Assembly: GCF_947039875.1 (NCBI RefSeq)
Contig: NZ_CAMRAN010000006.1
Coordinates: 56,113-120,112 of the forward strand
Origin: an uncultured Photobacterium sp.
GTDB taxonomy: Bacteria > Pseudomonadota > Gammaproteobacteria > Enterobacterales > Vibrionaceae
Length of the DNA: 64,000 nucleotides
Direction: 5' to 3'
Shown here: in pieces, positions 57,235 through 64,000 of the stretch
Layout of the letters: each line of letters starts with the position of its first letter
Numbering within the stretch: the first letter of the stretch is position 1
Notes under the pieces: model-generated
The model's input: only the letters and a program-made list of their open reading frames with translations
The model's database searches: none
What the model was told of the DNA's origin: nothing
Translations under genes and position numbers: made by a program

Positions 57235-59667
57235 ATGAAAAAGATAAGAACTATAGCGTTTGTTATAGTTTCTTCATTACTATTTGGCTGTAATGGGTCT
57301 GATGGTGGAGAAGGAACTATACAAGATGATTTCTATTACAATGTTGAAAATAGTTTTCATCATACCATTTTATCTAATGATAAAAGTAAGCATATAGACC
57401 TTTCAGATAATATCCATATGCAAGGAAATGGCTCTGTATCAATAAAAAATGTAAGTATATTATCTGGTGACTGTTCAGTTCCTATTATTGATGATTTATC
57501 ATTGGTTGTTACTGATAATAAATCAAATTTATGTACGGTAAATGTTGAATACTTATCTGATAATAACATACAGAAGTTTTCAGATGTAACATATATTGTA
57601 TCAGCGGGAGAACAAGGTGATATTCTCCCTATCCTTAATTTAGATAAAAGTTTAGAACAGAGCAATACTCCCTTTGTGATAGATCTTAAATCTTCGCTAG
57701 GGAGTGATTATCCTTTTGATTATCATTTAGTTAGTTCATCAGTTGTCGGTAATGGTCAGGTTGATAATGATACTACAAATGATACATTATCATTTTCTAC
57801 CGATATAATTGGTTCGACTCGTATTTATTATTCTTTAGCGAGTGAAAACCCAGAGAATAAACCTGTTTATGGTTATATTAATACTAATATTACTAGTGAT
57901 GATGTCATTCCACCACAAGCGAATGATATAGCTTTAGTGAAGGATGTTGTTGCCGGTGAGTCGATAACGGTCAATCTTAATGATTTAGATGCTATAAAAG
58001 AGGGAACAGTACCTCTTAGTGAAGTACAAGTAACTGATGTATATATGTTAGATACTTATAATGCTGCATCTGTGAAGATTGATAATCAAGATGACTTACG
58101 TAATGTTGAATTCTCCTTCCAATCTCAATATCAAGGTAAATATTATGTATCGGATTATATATCTGATCATTTAGGAAATAGCGATATTGGAATTGTTGAA
58201 ATCAATGTAAAGCCAGCATATGATCTTATATTCTTACCTAATGTAGGTATTTTTACTGCTCCATTAACGGCTTATGATGTTCTTGATACTAAATATGAAA
58301 GGGTGGATCCTTCTTATATTTATACAGAAAATGGGTCAAATGGTCCTAATGGTTTAGATATCGCTTTATTTTCTCAAGCTGATGCTAATCAATATTGTTC
58401 AGATATTGGGATGACACTAGCCACTAGGTTTCAGTTAGAGCAACTTGATAAAAGTGTATCTGAATCTACTCTTTTTGGTAGGTATAATTGGCCTCAAAGT
58501 CATCTTTTTTGGGGGCTAGAGAATAATGGGGCATTTGATTTTCAAACCCATGAGTGGATTGAAGAAAAACCGGCTACAACAGGATATTTTACCTGTGTTA
58601 TGCAAGTAGAATCGGATCAAGTTACGATTCATTCAAAAGATAAGCTTTATGTTGGACAAAAAGATGATGCTTATTTAACGACAAAATTGAATTCAGGAGA
58701 AGAGATTGTTATTCCAGATGAATATGTAAATTACTCTGTTGATAATGATAATATTTTAAGTATCGATGTTAACAATGGTGATATAACGGCATTAAAGTTT
58801 GGTTTAACTAATATAACAGGGACACTTATTGACTCTTCTGTTAGTGATTCAAAGCAGGTCGAAGTCATTGAACAGCCCAAAATAGAAATGAAAGTTAAAG
58901 CTTATGTTATGGTTGGGGAAACAACTCCGGTAACTTTTGAGATTTCTTATGATGGCGGAAAATCTTGGCAGCCATTACCAGAGGAAATAATTGTTCAAAG
59001 TATTTCTATGGAGCCAACCGATCTTGCTACTATTTCTAATGATGGAGTAAATCAATTCAAATTAACGGGTGACAAAGTTGGTGATGTTCTTCTTACCGCT
59101 CATACTAATCATCCTGAAATTGATAAGTATATAGAACCTAGAACCGTACTTATAACAGACTCAGATGTCTGCTTTCAATATGCATATTTTGACAGAGTTC
59201 ATGATTCTAAATATTGTTTAGTCTACAACGTCGATGAATTTATTCGTATTCCAGGTTTAAAGGAATTGATTGCAGATGATCGTGGTATAATAAATAACAA
59301 CCCTTATGTTTACCCAAATGATCAAAACAAATTTTGTCGTTTGATCGGTGCCGATGAATATTTAATCCCTAAAGATTATGGTATTTCTAGATATATTGGT
59401 GGTTGGATATCTGGTTGGACTGATGAGAATTCTTTAACATCGAGATTAGTAAAAGAACGTTTTGAAGGACATGAAGCAAAGCCTGGGCGTCGAATGTATT
59501 ATAGAATTACAATACCTGGCCATTGGAAAGGGTGGTATACTTACAAAAATGACGTAGTTGCTCCAACGTGTATGTATACGGATATTCATGTCAATCCATC
59601 AAAGTCAACTAAAAAACGATTTGAAAATTACAAGCAAATGGTTAGAAATGTTGTTCTTATTCAATGA
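57235..59667 (+). CDS. Pilus-locus lipoprotein 2, large paralogue
   Basis: 810 residues. Lipobox LLFGC (Cys19), Asn at +2. Residues ~30-335 parallel lipoprotein 1 (DLKSSLGSDYPFDYHLVSSS, RIYYSLAS). Residues ~380-460 hold an Lcl/DUF1566-like domain (ANQYCSDIGMTLATRFQLEQL...YNWPQ...FDFQTHEW...GYFTC). Then come two Ig-like domains, one BIg2-like (KLYVGQKDDAYLTTKLNSGEE...LTNITGTLIDSS). A last domain (~640-800) has CRLIGADEYLIPKDYGI and ends near CMYTDIHVN. Probably surface-exposed and elongated. Last gene of the operon. Related domains occur in Vibrionaceae invasin-like proteins as far as I recall. Confidence 0.65.
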   Translation: MKKIRTIAFVIVSSLLFGCNGSDGGEGTIQDDFYYNVENSFHHTILSNDKSKHIDLSDNIHMQGNGSVSIKNVSILSGDCSVPIIDDLSLVVTDNKSNLCTVNVEYLSDNNIQKFSDVTYIVSAGEQGDILPILNLDKSLEQSNTPFVIDLKSSLGSDYPFDYHLVSSSVVGNGQVDNDTTNDTLSFSTDIIGSTRIYYSLASENPENKPVYGYINTNITSDDVIPPQANDIALVKDVVAGESITVNLNDLDAIKEGTVPLSEVQVTDVYMLDTYNAASVKIDNQDDLRNVEFSFQSQYQGKYYVSDYISDHLGNSDIGIVEINVKPAYDLIFLPNVGIFTAPLTAYDVLDTKYERVDPSYIYTENGSNGPNGLDIALFSQADANQYCSDIGMTLATRFQLEQLDKSVSESTLFGRYNWPQSHLFWGLENNGAFDFQTHEWIEEKPATTGYFTCVMQVESDQVTIHSKDKLYVGQKDDAYLTTKLNSGEEIVIPDEYVNYSVDNDNILSIDVNNGDITALKFGLTNITGTLIDSSVSDSKQVEVIEQPKIEMKVKAYVMVGETTPVTFEISYDGGKSWQPLPEEIIVQSISMEPTDLATISNDGVNQFKLTGDKVGDVLLTAHTNHPEIDKYIEPRTVLITDSDVCFQYAYFDRVHDSKYCLVYNVDEFIRIPGLKELIADDRGIINNNPYVYPNDQNKFCRLIGADEYLIPKDYGISRYIGGWISGWTDENSLTSRLVKERFEGHEAKPGRRMYYRITIPGHWKGWYTYKNDVVAPTCMYTDIHVNPSKSTKKRFENYKQMVRNVVLIQ

Positions 59668-59683
59668 CTAATTTAGACCAATA

Positions 59684-59790
59684 GGGAGCTATAGCCCTAA
59701 TGCCGATCAGTAAGATCTAAATATTTAGGTTGAACGATCCTCGCTGTATGTAAGAATCCGAGAATATTTATATTCTCGGATTTTTTTATG
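59684..59790 (+). mobile_element. Solo IS4-type terminus, inverted relative to 49.1 kb
   Basis: About 105 bases that align with the reverse complement of 49060-49165: GAGCT, TAATGCCGATCAGTAAG, GTTGAACGATCCT, then TAAGAATCCGA and a hairpin TCCGAGAATA/TATTCTCGGA with a T7 run. No transposase sequence follows; it runs straight into a permease remnant. It also acts as a terminator for the pilus operon. Confidence 0.75.
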
Positions 59791-59822
59791 GATGTTACAT
59801 AAGCCTTAAATATCATTAATGA

Positions 59823-60385
59823 TTGGAAACTGAAGTGGTTGAGCTTTCTGCATTATTTATTGGTTCAAGTATTGTTGCGGGCCTAGTCGGTAAATTACCT
59901 GAAGTGGAAATCACCGATAGTTTTATTAATGGTGCGCGAGATTTATTAGGTGTCGCGTTAATTATTGCTATTGCTCGCGGGTTAGTGGTGGTAATGGACG
60001 ACGATAATATCACTCATACTATTTTAAATTTCGCGGAAGGATTATTAGTTGGTTTACCACAAATTTTATTTATTAACGCTATTTACTGGATAGAAGCGGT
60101 ATTGTGTTTAGTCGTGCCTTCTTCTTCAGGGTTAGCCGTATTATCAATGCCAATCTTGGCACCATTAGCTGGCTTTGCAGGTGTTGGGTGTGTGTTGGTG
60201 GTGACGGCTTTTCAATCTGCTTCTGGTTTAGCTAACTTAGTAACGCCGACATCGGGTGTTGTGATGGGGGCTTGGCGATTGGGCGTATTGGTTACTCAAC
60301 ATGGTTACGCTTTATTGGACCACTGTTAGGATTCCTAACGGGAATGGTCATGGTGTTGTTAAGTGTGGGCGTGATGTTAGGCTAA
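59823..60385 (+). pseudogene. 3' remnant of a second YfcC-family permease gene
   Basis: Only the C-terminal ~185 residues of a YfcC/DcuC-like carrier remain: GSSIVAGLVGKLPE, DSFINGARDLLGVALIIAIARG, VPSSSGLAVLSMPILAPLAGFAG, VTAFQSASGLANLVTPTSGVVMGA. A frameshift near 60,300 moves the end (WLRFIGPLLGFLTGMVMVLLSVG) out of frame. The 5' half is missing exactly where the solo IS4-type terminus lies, so the IS event or later deletion removed it. Confidence 0.85.
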
Positions 60386-60424
60386 TTTTTATTACGGTTT
60401 ATTGATTTATTATGATGGATAGAC

Positions 60425-60462
60425 TAGCAAGGGTGCTGATATCACCCTCGCTATTTTTTTGT
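60425..60462 (+). terminator. Terminator after permease remnant
   Basis: TAGCAAGGGTG / CACCCTCGCTA stem with T7 run. It is convergent to the nucleosidase-like gene and can serve both. Confidence 0.88.
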
Positions 60463-60465
60463 TAT

Positions 60466-61290
60466 TTAATTACGCATCATGATGATTTTTTTAGTGTAAT
60501 CAAGCACAAATTGCTGACAATCAACCGCAGTTTGAGGGTCAAAATCTTGGTTGTGTAGATCAGTATTAGACAAGATACGAATACCAATAAAAGGTACGTT
60601 ATAAGCTTGAGCGACTAATGCTGCTGATGATGTTTCCATTTCTTCAACCGAGGTATTGTATGTTTTGTGGAGCCAGTTAATGCGATCAACTTCGCGATTC
60701 CATTCATCTGCTGTACCAATGACACCCGCCACCACTTTGCCTTTCGTGTAACTGTTCGCCATGGTGGTCGCGATATGCAGTAAACCTTTGTCGGCAGCAA
60801 AATTATTATGCTCAACTAACTTACCTTGTTCACGTAAACGCATCGTAACGCTAAGATTTTGCCATTTTGTCGGTGCAATACCTTTATCTTTTTCGGTAAA
60901 TTCTGATTTATATGCACCCATATTGAAGCTGGTTTTGCCAATAACAATATCGCCACGTTGTAATTGTGGATCATGACCGCCTGCTGTGCCCTGGTTGATG
61001 ATTAAAGCAGGTTTAAAGTGTGCAATGGCCAGTGTTGTTGCTGCAGCAGCATTGGCAATGCCGACTTCTGTTCTTGAAATGATAACAGGGTAGTCGTTAA
61101 TGGTTCCTTGCCAAAATGACCATGACCCCATAGTGACTTCAGACTTTTCTTTTAAGGCGGCAATAAGTGTTGTGGTCTCTATATCCATGGCACCTTGAAT
61201 TAAGATTGGGCCAGAAGTAGGCGTAGCAGCCATACTCATCGTTGAAAGCATGATGCAGCAAAGTAGAAGACCACGTTTGAGTAATAACAT
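60466..61290 (-). CDS. Secreted MTA/SAH nucleosidase-family protein
   Basis: 274 residues with a signal peptide ([14 protein letters not shown]), unusual for this normally cytosolic family. The NP-I fold is visible: [48 protein letters not shown], the catalytic/ribose region [18 protein letters not shown] and late [16 protein letters not shown] nucleosidases cleave adenine from methylthioadenosine or S-adenosylhomocysteine. The exported form would act in the periplasm on nucleosides, but the substrate is unproven. AAGGAA precedes the ATG. Single gene. Confidence 0.85.
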   Translation of the reverse strand: MLLLKRGLLLCCIMLSTMSMAATPTSGPILIQGAMDIETTTLIAALKEKSEVTMGSWSFWQGTINDYPVIISRTEVGIANAAAATTLAIAHFKPALIINQGTAGGHDPQLQRGDIVIGKTSFNMGAYKSEFTEKDKGIAPTKWQNLSVTMRLREQGKLVEHNNFAADKGLLHIATTMANSYTKGKVVAGVIGTADEWNREVDRINWLHKTYNTSVEEMETSSAALVAQAYNVPFIGIRILSNTDLHNQDFDPQTAVDCQQFVLDYTKKIIMMRN

Positions 61291-61451
61291 TAATGTTCCT
61301 TAAAGAAAGTAAAGAGAATAATTCTGTGCAATGCAAGCAAAGCAAACGTTTGCGTCAATGATTTTATATAATTTAATATACATGGCTATGTTGTGATCTT
61401 TGTTGTTTATCCTTTTTGGGGGGAGGCTGCTATTTTTGATTAAATTCAAAT

Positions 61452-61491
61452 AAAAAAATCCCTCAACCGTTTAAGGCGGAGGGATTTTTTA
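61452..61491 (-). terminator. Terminator of the permease gene
   Basis: AAAAAATCCCTC / GAGGGATTTTTT stem, followed by T-rich sequence on the minus strand. Confidence 0.88.
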
Positions 61492-61513
61492 ATATCGGGT
61501 TAAAAATTAAAAA

Positions 61514-62431
61514 TTAAAATATAAATTGATACAGATATCCAGCACCGATGGCCATGCCCAGAATTACCACTAAGAATGCGATAATCATTTGATTCTTAAA
61601 GATTGATTTAAGTAAAATCACCTCGGTTAAACTTGCCCCCGCACTACCAATAATCAAAGCCATTACTGCGCCTAGTCCCATGCCTTTTGCAGCTAATGCG
61701 GCACTTAATGGAATAACAGCCTCAGCACGAATATAAAGTGGAATACCAATGATAGCTGCAATGGGGATCGCAAAAGGATTATTTTCACTGGCAACTTTAG
61801 CCACAAATTCTGTTGGCATAAAACCATAAATCATTGAACCTAAAGCAATACCACCAATCAAATAAGGCAATACTTTTTTGAAATCAGCCCACGTTGATTG
61901 CCAAATTTTAAGCCATTTGTTTACTGGTTTTGGTATTGAACTACAGCTTGATCCACAGCATGATGGTTTAGGTTCACTATATGCTTCGTCTTTGATGTAT
62001 TTTTCAAAACCTAATTTTTCCAGTAAATAGCCAGCAATGATTGAGACACCCATTGCTATTACAAAATAAAACACCGTCACTTTTATGCCAAACGTCACCG
62101 CAAATAAACCAATAATAATGGGATTAAGCAAAGGACTGGCAAATAAAAATACCATCATGGTGCCAAATCCTGCTTTTGCTCGTAGTAATCCTTTTAAAAA
62201 TGGAATGGTTGAACATGAACAAAAAGGAGTAATAGCACCAAGTAAGCCTGCAATGAAATAGCCTTTACCATTTTTACCGCTAAGAATGGATTGAATTTTA
62301 GCGGGGGGAATATACACCTGTAATATGCCAACGAGGTAACTAATTGCAAGAAACAGCACTGTAAGTTCAACGGCAAGAAAACCAAACATTTGTAAGGTAT
62401 CGGTTATCATCTCGGATGTTATTGTAAACAT
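61514..62431 (-). CDS. SO_0444/ArsP-type permease (DUF318, YraQ-like)
   Basis: 305 residues with eight or so membrane segments. Two halves carry the family pattern: LGAITPFCSCSTIPFLKGLL (Cys-rich pore motif) and IGIPLYIRAEAVIPLSAALAAKG. A cytoplasmic loop has CCGSSCSS, a likely metal or metalloid-binding site. Relatives export Cu/Zn or organoarsenicals. GGAGAG lies five bases before the ATG. It lies downstream of an ArsR-type regulator, with two copies of the shared operator in between. Metal(loid) efflux is the best guess; the specific ion is unknown. Confidence 0.88.
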   Translation of the reverse strand: MFTITSEMITDTLQMFGFLAVELTVLFLAISYLVGILQVYIPPAKIQSILSGKNGKGYFIAGLLGAITPFCSCSTIPFLKGLLRAKAGFGTMMVFLFASPLLNPIIIGLFAVTFGIKVTVFYFVIAMGVSIIAGYLLEKLGFEKYIKDEAYSEPKPSCCGSSCSSIPKPVNKWLKIWQSTWADFKKVLPYLIGGIALGSMIYGFMPTEFVAKVASENNPFAIPIAAIIGIPLYIRAEAVIPLSAALAAKGMGLGAVMALIIGSAGASLTEVILLKSIFKNQMIIAFLVVILGMAIGAGYLYQFIF

Positions 62432-62443
62432 ATTATCTCTCCA

Positions 62444-62465
62444 TATTTCTAATATTGTAGAAATA
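62444..62465. promoter_or_regulatory. ArsR-type operator copy 1
   Basis: TATTTC-N10-GAAATA, inside a longer 9+9 palindrome ATATTTCTA/TAGAAATAT, 13 bases before the permease ribosome site. The same motif occurs twice more around this regulator. Confidence 0.65.
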
Positions 62466-62495
62466 TAAGGGTAAATGAGAGTGTTGTCAAAATTA

Positions 62496-62517
62496 TATTT
62501 CTAAAAGTATGGAAGTA
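62496..62517. promoter_or_regulatory. ArsR-type operator copy 2 (one mismatch)
   Basis: TATTTC-N10-GAAGTA, about 50 bases upstream of copy 1 in the permease promoter region. Confidence 0.5.
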
Positions 62518-62573
62518 TCTTCATTAAGAAAAATATAAAATAATTAAGATATTGAAAATTAGGATTTTAGTTA

Positions 62574-62882
62574 CTATCGTTGTTCGTCAATACAACATTC
62601 ATCTTGTAAAAAACTGATGACACTGGTTAAAGCATCATATTGTGCGACACAAAAGAGTGTACGTCCTTCACGACGTTGGGTGAGTAATCCAGCCGAAGCA
62701 AGGCTAGAAATGTGGTGAGAAAGGGTTGAGCCTGGAATAGCCAGTTGTTGTTGAATATCCCCGACAGCAATGCCTTGATAGCCCGCTTTAATGACGCGCT
62801 TAAAAATGGCTAAACGGGTTGGGTGGCCTAATTCTTTAAGTGATTTAGCAATTTGGATGGTATCTATTTGATGACACGTCAT
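62574..62882 (-). CDS. ArsR/SmtB-family repressor
   Basis: 102 residues, winged helix with KELGHPTRLAIFKRVIKAG, IAVGDIQQQL, the recognition helix GSTLSHHISSLASAGLL and the wing QRREGRTLFCVAQ. Cysteines lie at CHQ near the start, FCV and the ECCIDEQR end. The Cys-Cys pair near the C-terminus could sense a metal(loid) or thiol-reactive ligand. It is upstream of and co-oriented with the permease, and TATTTC-N10-GAAATA sites flank both, so it likely represses itself and the permease. Confidence 0.9.
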   Translation of the reverse strand: MTCHQIDTIQIAKSLKELGHPTRLAIFKRVIKAGYQGIAVGDIQQQLAIPGSTLSHHISSLASAGLLTQRREGRTLFCVAQYDALTSVISFLQDECCIDEQR

Positions 62883-62911
62883 AGTAAAGCTGACCTTTAT
62901 ATTATGATATT

Positions 62912-62933
62912 TATTTCTGTTATTATCGAAATA
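62912..62933. promoter_or_regulatory. ArsR-type operator copy 3
   Basis: TATTTC-N10-GAAATA, 30 bases upstream of the repressor start, same spacing as copy 1; suggests autoregulation. Confidence 0.65.
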
Positions 62934-62969
62934 TAACTAATTGTTGTTAAAAAAGAAAGCTATAGTTAT

Positions 62970-63100
62970 TTATCTACAATTATCACAGTAATAATATTGG
63001 TCGTCATTTTTGCTACCTGCAGTCTGTAACCAATCGACTGAGCCATCTTTTCTTGCAATAAATCCATCAACACTAAAGCGATAAATACAGAACATTTCAT
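62970..63100 (-). pseudogene. Remnant of RibD-like/dihydrofolate reductase-family gene
   Basis: The start MKCSVFIAL is in one frame. One base later the next frame reads SVDGFIARKDGSVDWLQTAG, the typical N-terminus of RibD_C/DHFR-family proteins. The frame ends after ~44 residues, so the remaining ~130 are missing. A one-base deletion and a truncation leave it non-functional. Confidence 0.75.
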
Positions 63101-63228
63101 GGTTTATTATTGATAGATTGAGCAATTAAATGCTGTTTTCTGTCTTTTAATTGTATAATTATATTGACCTTCCAGTAGGAGGAATGTCTATCCTAAAACC
63201 ATATTCCATAACGTATTTAGGTCATCGT

Positions 63229-63669
63229 ATGTTTAAAGAAAACGTAAGCACAAGTAATGTAGTAAAAGCACTCATTGGTGGTTTTTTAGGTACATTAGCA
63301 TTTACTTTAATGGGTAAATTTATTGCCCCACATCTTATTGGGCATTCAATGAATGTTGCTGCGATTATTGCGCATATGTTAGGAACCTCTGATAGTGTCG
63401 GCTTAATGATGCACTTCGTGGTAGGTACCATTGTATTCCCAATCGCTTACTTATTAATTGGTTATAGCCGTTTGCCGGGTTCTGGTTGGTTACGTGGCCT
63501 ATTATTCTTAATTCCAATTTACCTTGGTGCGATGCTAGTTGTAATGCCAATGGCCGGTAAAGGTATATTTTTCCATAGCATGCCAATGTCAATGGTCGCT
63601 TTAATGGGGCACATGGTTTACGGTATTATTCTTGGATTTGCTGTTGGTATACCTAAAGATAATAAATAA
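63229..63669 (+). CDS. Small multi-pass membrane protein (DUF6789-like)
   Basis: 146 residues from the ATG at 63229 (AGGT upstream); in-frame starts at 63151 (TTG) and 63184 (ATG) exist, but the latter is too close to AGGAGG. Four hydrophobic helices: VVKALIGGFLGTLAFTLMGKFIAP, VGLMMHFVVGTIVFPIAYLLIGYS, GWLRGLLFLIPIYLGAMLVVMP and MVALMGHMVYGIILGFAVGI. Family resemblance is from memory and function is unknown. Ends with a strong terminator. Confidence 0.75.
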   Translation: MFKENVSTSNVVKALIGGFLGTLAFTLMGKFIAPHLIGHSMNVAAIIAHMLGTSDSVGLMMHFVVGTIVFPIAYLLIGYSRLPGSGWLRGLLFLIPIYLGAMLVVMPMAGKGIFFHSMPMSMVALMGHMVYGIILGFAVGIPKDNK

Positions 63670-63697
63670 TTTAGATAGTTATTTATTATTAAAAGTA

Positions 63698-63730
63698 AAA
63701 AGCTGAGAAATTAAATATCTCAGCTTTTTA
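63698..63730. terminator. Convergent terminator
   Basis: AAAAGCTGAGA / TCTCAGCTTTT stem with T run; between the membrane-protein gene and the leftward cytochrome-like remnant. Confidence 0.88.
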
Positions 63731-63762
63731 TTGTTATTATTTCGTTGTGTTTTTTATATGTT

Positions 63763-63910
63763 TTAGCCATTAATTATTTTTGTAATTGTATCTTTATTAT
63801 CACGACCATTCGCAAAAATAACCCCACCAATATGGATCAGCATAAAGCCTACAATACCCCACCATGATAGTTTATGAAATGTTTTGTATTGTGCGTATAA
63901 AATAACCTGA
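63763..63910 (-). pseudogene. C-terminal remnant of a cytochrome b561-like protein
   Basis: The minus strand reads VILYAQYKTFHKLSWWGIVGFMLIHIGGVIFANGRDNKDTITKIING to a stop (written here over two motifs: the HKLSWWGIVGFMLIHI helix and the IFANGRDN tail). This resembles the last helix of b561-type hydrogenase cytochromes. Upstream the frame loses similarity before the new rightward gene begins at 63982, so the rest seems displaced by an insertion. Confidence 0.55.
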
Positions 63911-63981
63911 TTCCCACTATTTAACAGCTACTGCTAAATTATCTTCTATACTTTAAGATATTGAAGTATAGGAGTAACGTT

Positions 63982-64000
63982 ATGCCTAAGAATTCAATCC
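63982..64000 (+). CDS. Start of a gene cut by the window end
   Basis: ATG with TAGGAGT seven bases upstream, then MPKNSI. This start is reminiscent of IS1595-type transposases, and it lies next to a truncated gene, but six residues cannot establish identity. Confidence 0.4.

Overview
The window looks like a chromosomal segment of a marine gammaproteobacterium of the Vibrionaceae, most likely Photobacterium. The reasons are a close relative of the Vibrio parahaemolyticus vSGLT symporter, E. coli/Vibrio-like DnaK, GcvTHP, TyrS, RlhA and PtrB, an AT-rich composition and many short hairpin terminators. Several genes look like extra copies (an hflX outside the usual hfq context, dnaK with a zinc-finger-less dnaJ, an atpC remnant), which suggests a secondary replicon or accessory region. 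Genus and replicon are inference. No rRNA, tRNA or CRISPR was recognised.

Layout. 1-8.7 kb: end of a secreted SH3-like protein, an MFS-acyltransferase fusion, hflX, and a heat-shock cluster read leftwards (ibpA, dnaK, dnaJ, a small secreted protein) with a ROSE-type RNA thermometer ahead of ibpA. 9-18.2 kb: Na+/sugar symporter, cNMP/CBS/DUF294 regulator with a DEDDh exonuclease, and an RND efflux pair. 18.2-22.6 kb: lipoprotein, a His-rich ORF with an 8-bp repeat at its start, a ZIP metal transporter, PnuC with a nucleoside phosphorylase, and a Crp/Fnr-type regulator. 22.7-32.9 kb: oligopeptidase B, RlhA, a LemA-TPM-TPM operon, and an AstE-like deacylase coupled to a YfcC-type permease. 33.2-45.8 kb: a decayed pcp gene, an HD-GYP protein, gcvHP divergent from gcvT, an M20 peptidase, tyrS, a 1.2-kb gap with Fur-box-like sites, an aromatic/aspartate aminotransferase and a PH-domain protein.

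46-60.4 kb is an accessory region. The left edge is a graveyard: a LysR start fragment, a degenerate minus-strand ORF with a G8 tract, a frameshifted ATP synthase epsilon remnant, a secreted ricin-type lectin, and IS4- and IS3-family transposase wrecks. Then comes an AT-rich, plus-strand locus for an alternative (CS1/CFA-I-like) chaperone-usher pilus: major pilin, pilin paralogue, usher, chaperone and two-domain tip protein, followed by two related large lipoproteins ending in cysteine-containing Lcl/DUF1566-like domains. Inverted copies of one IS4-type terminus bracket the locus, and the right copy abuts the decayed 3' half of a second YfcC-type permease gene. The pilus plus paired lipoproteins is the best candidate for a poorly described system.

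60.4-64 kb: a secreted MTA/SAH nucleosidase-like protein, an ArsR-type repressor and a SO_0444/ArsP-type permease sharing three copies of one operator motif, a RibD-like remnant, a small membrane protein, a truncated cytochrome b561-like tail, and the start of another gene cut by the window end.
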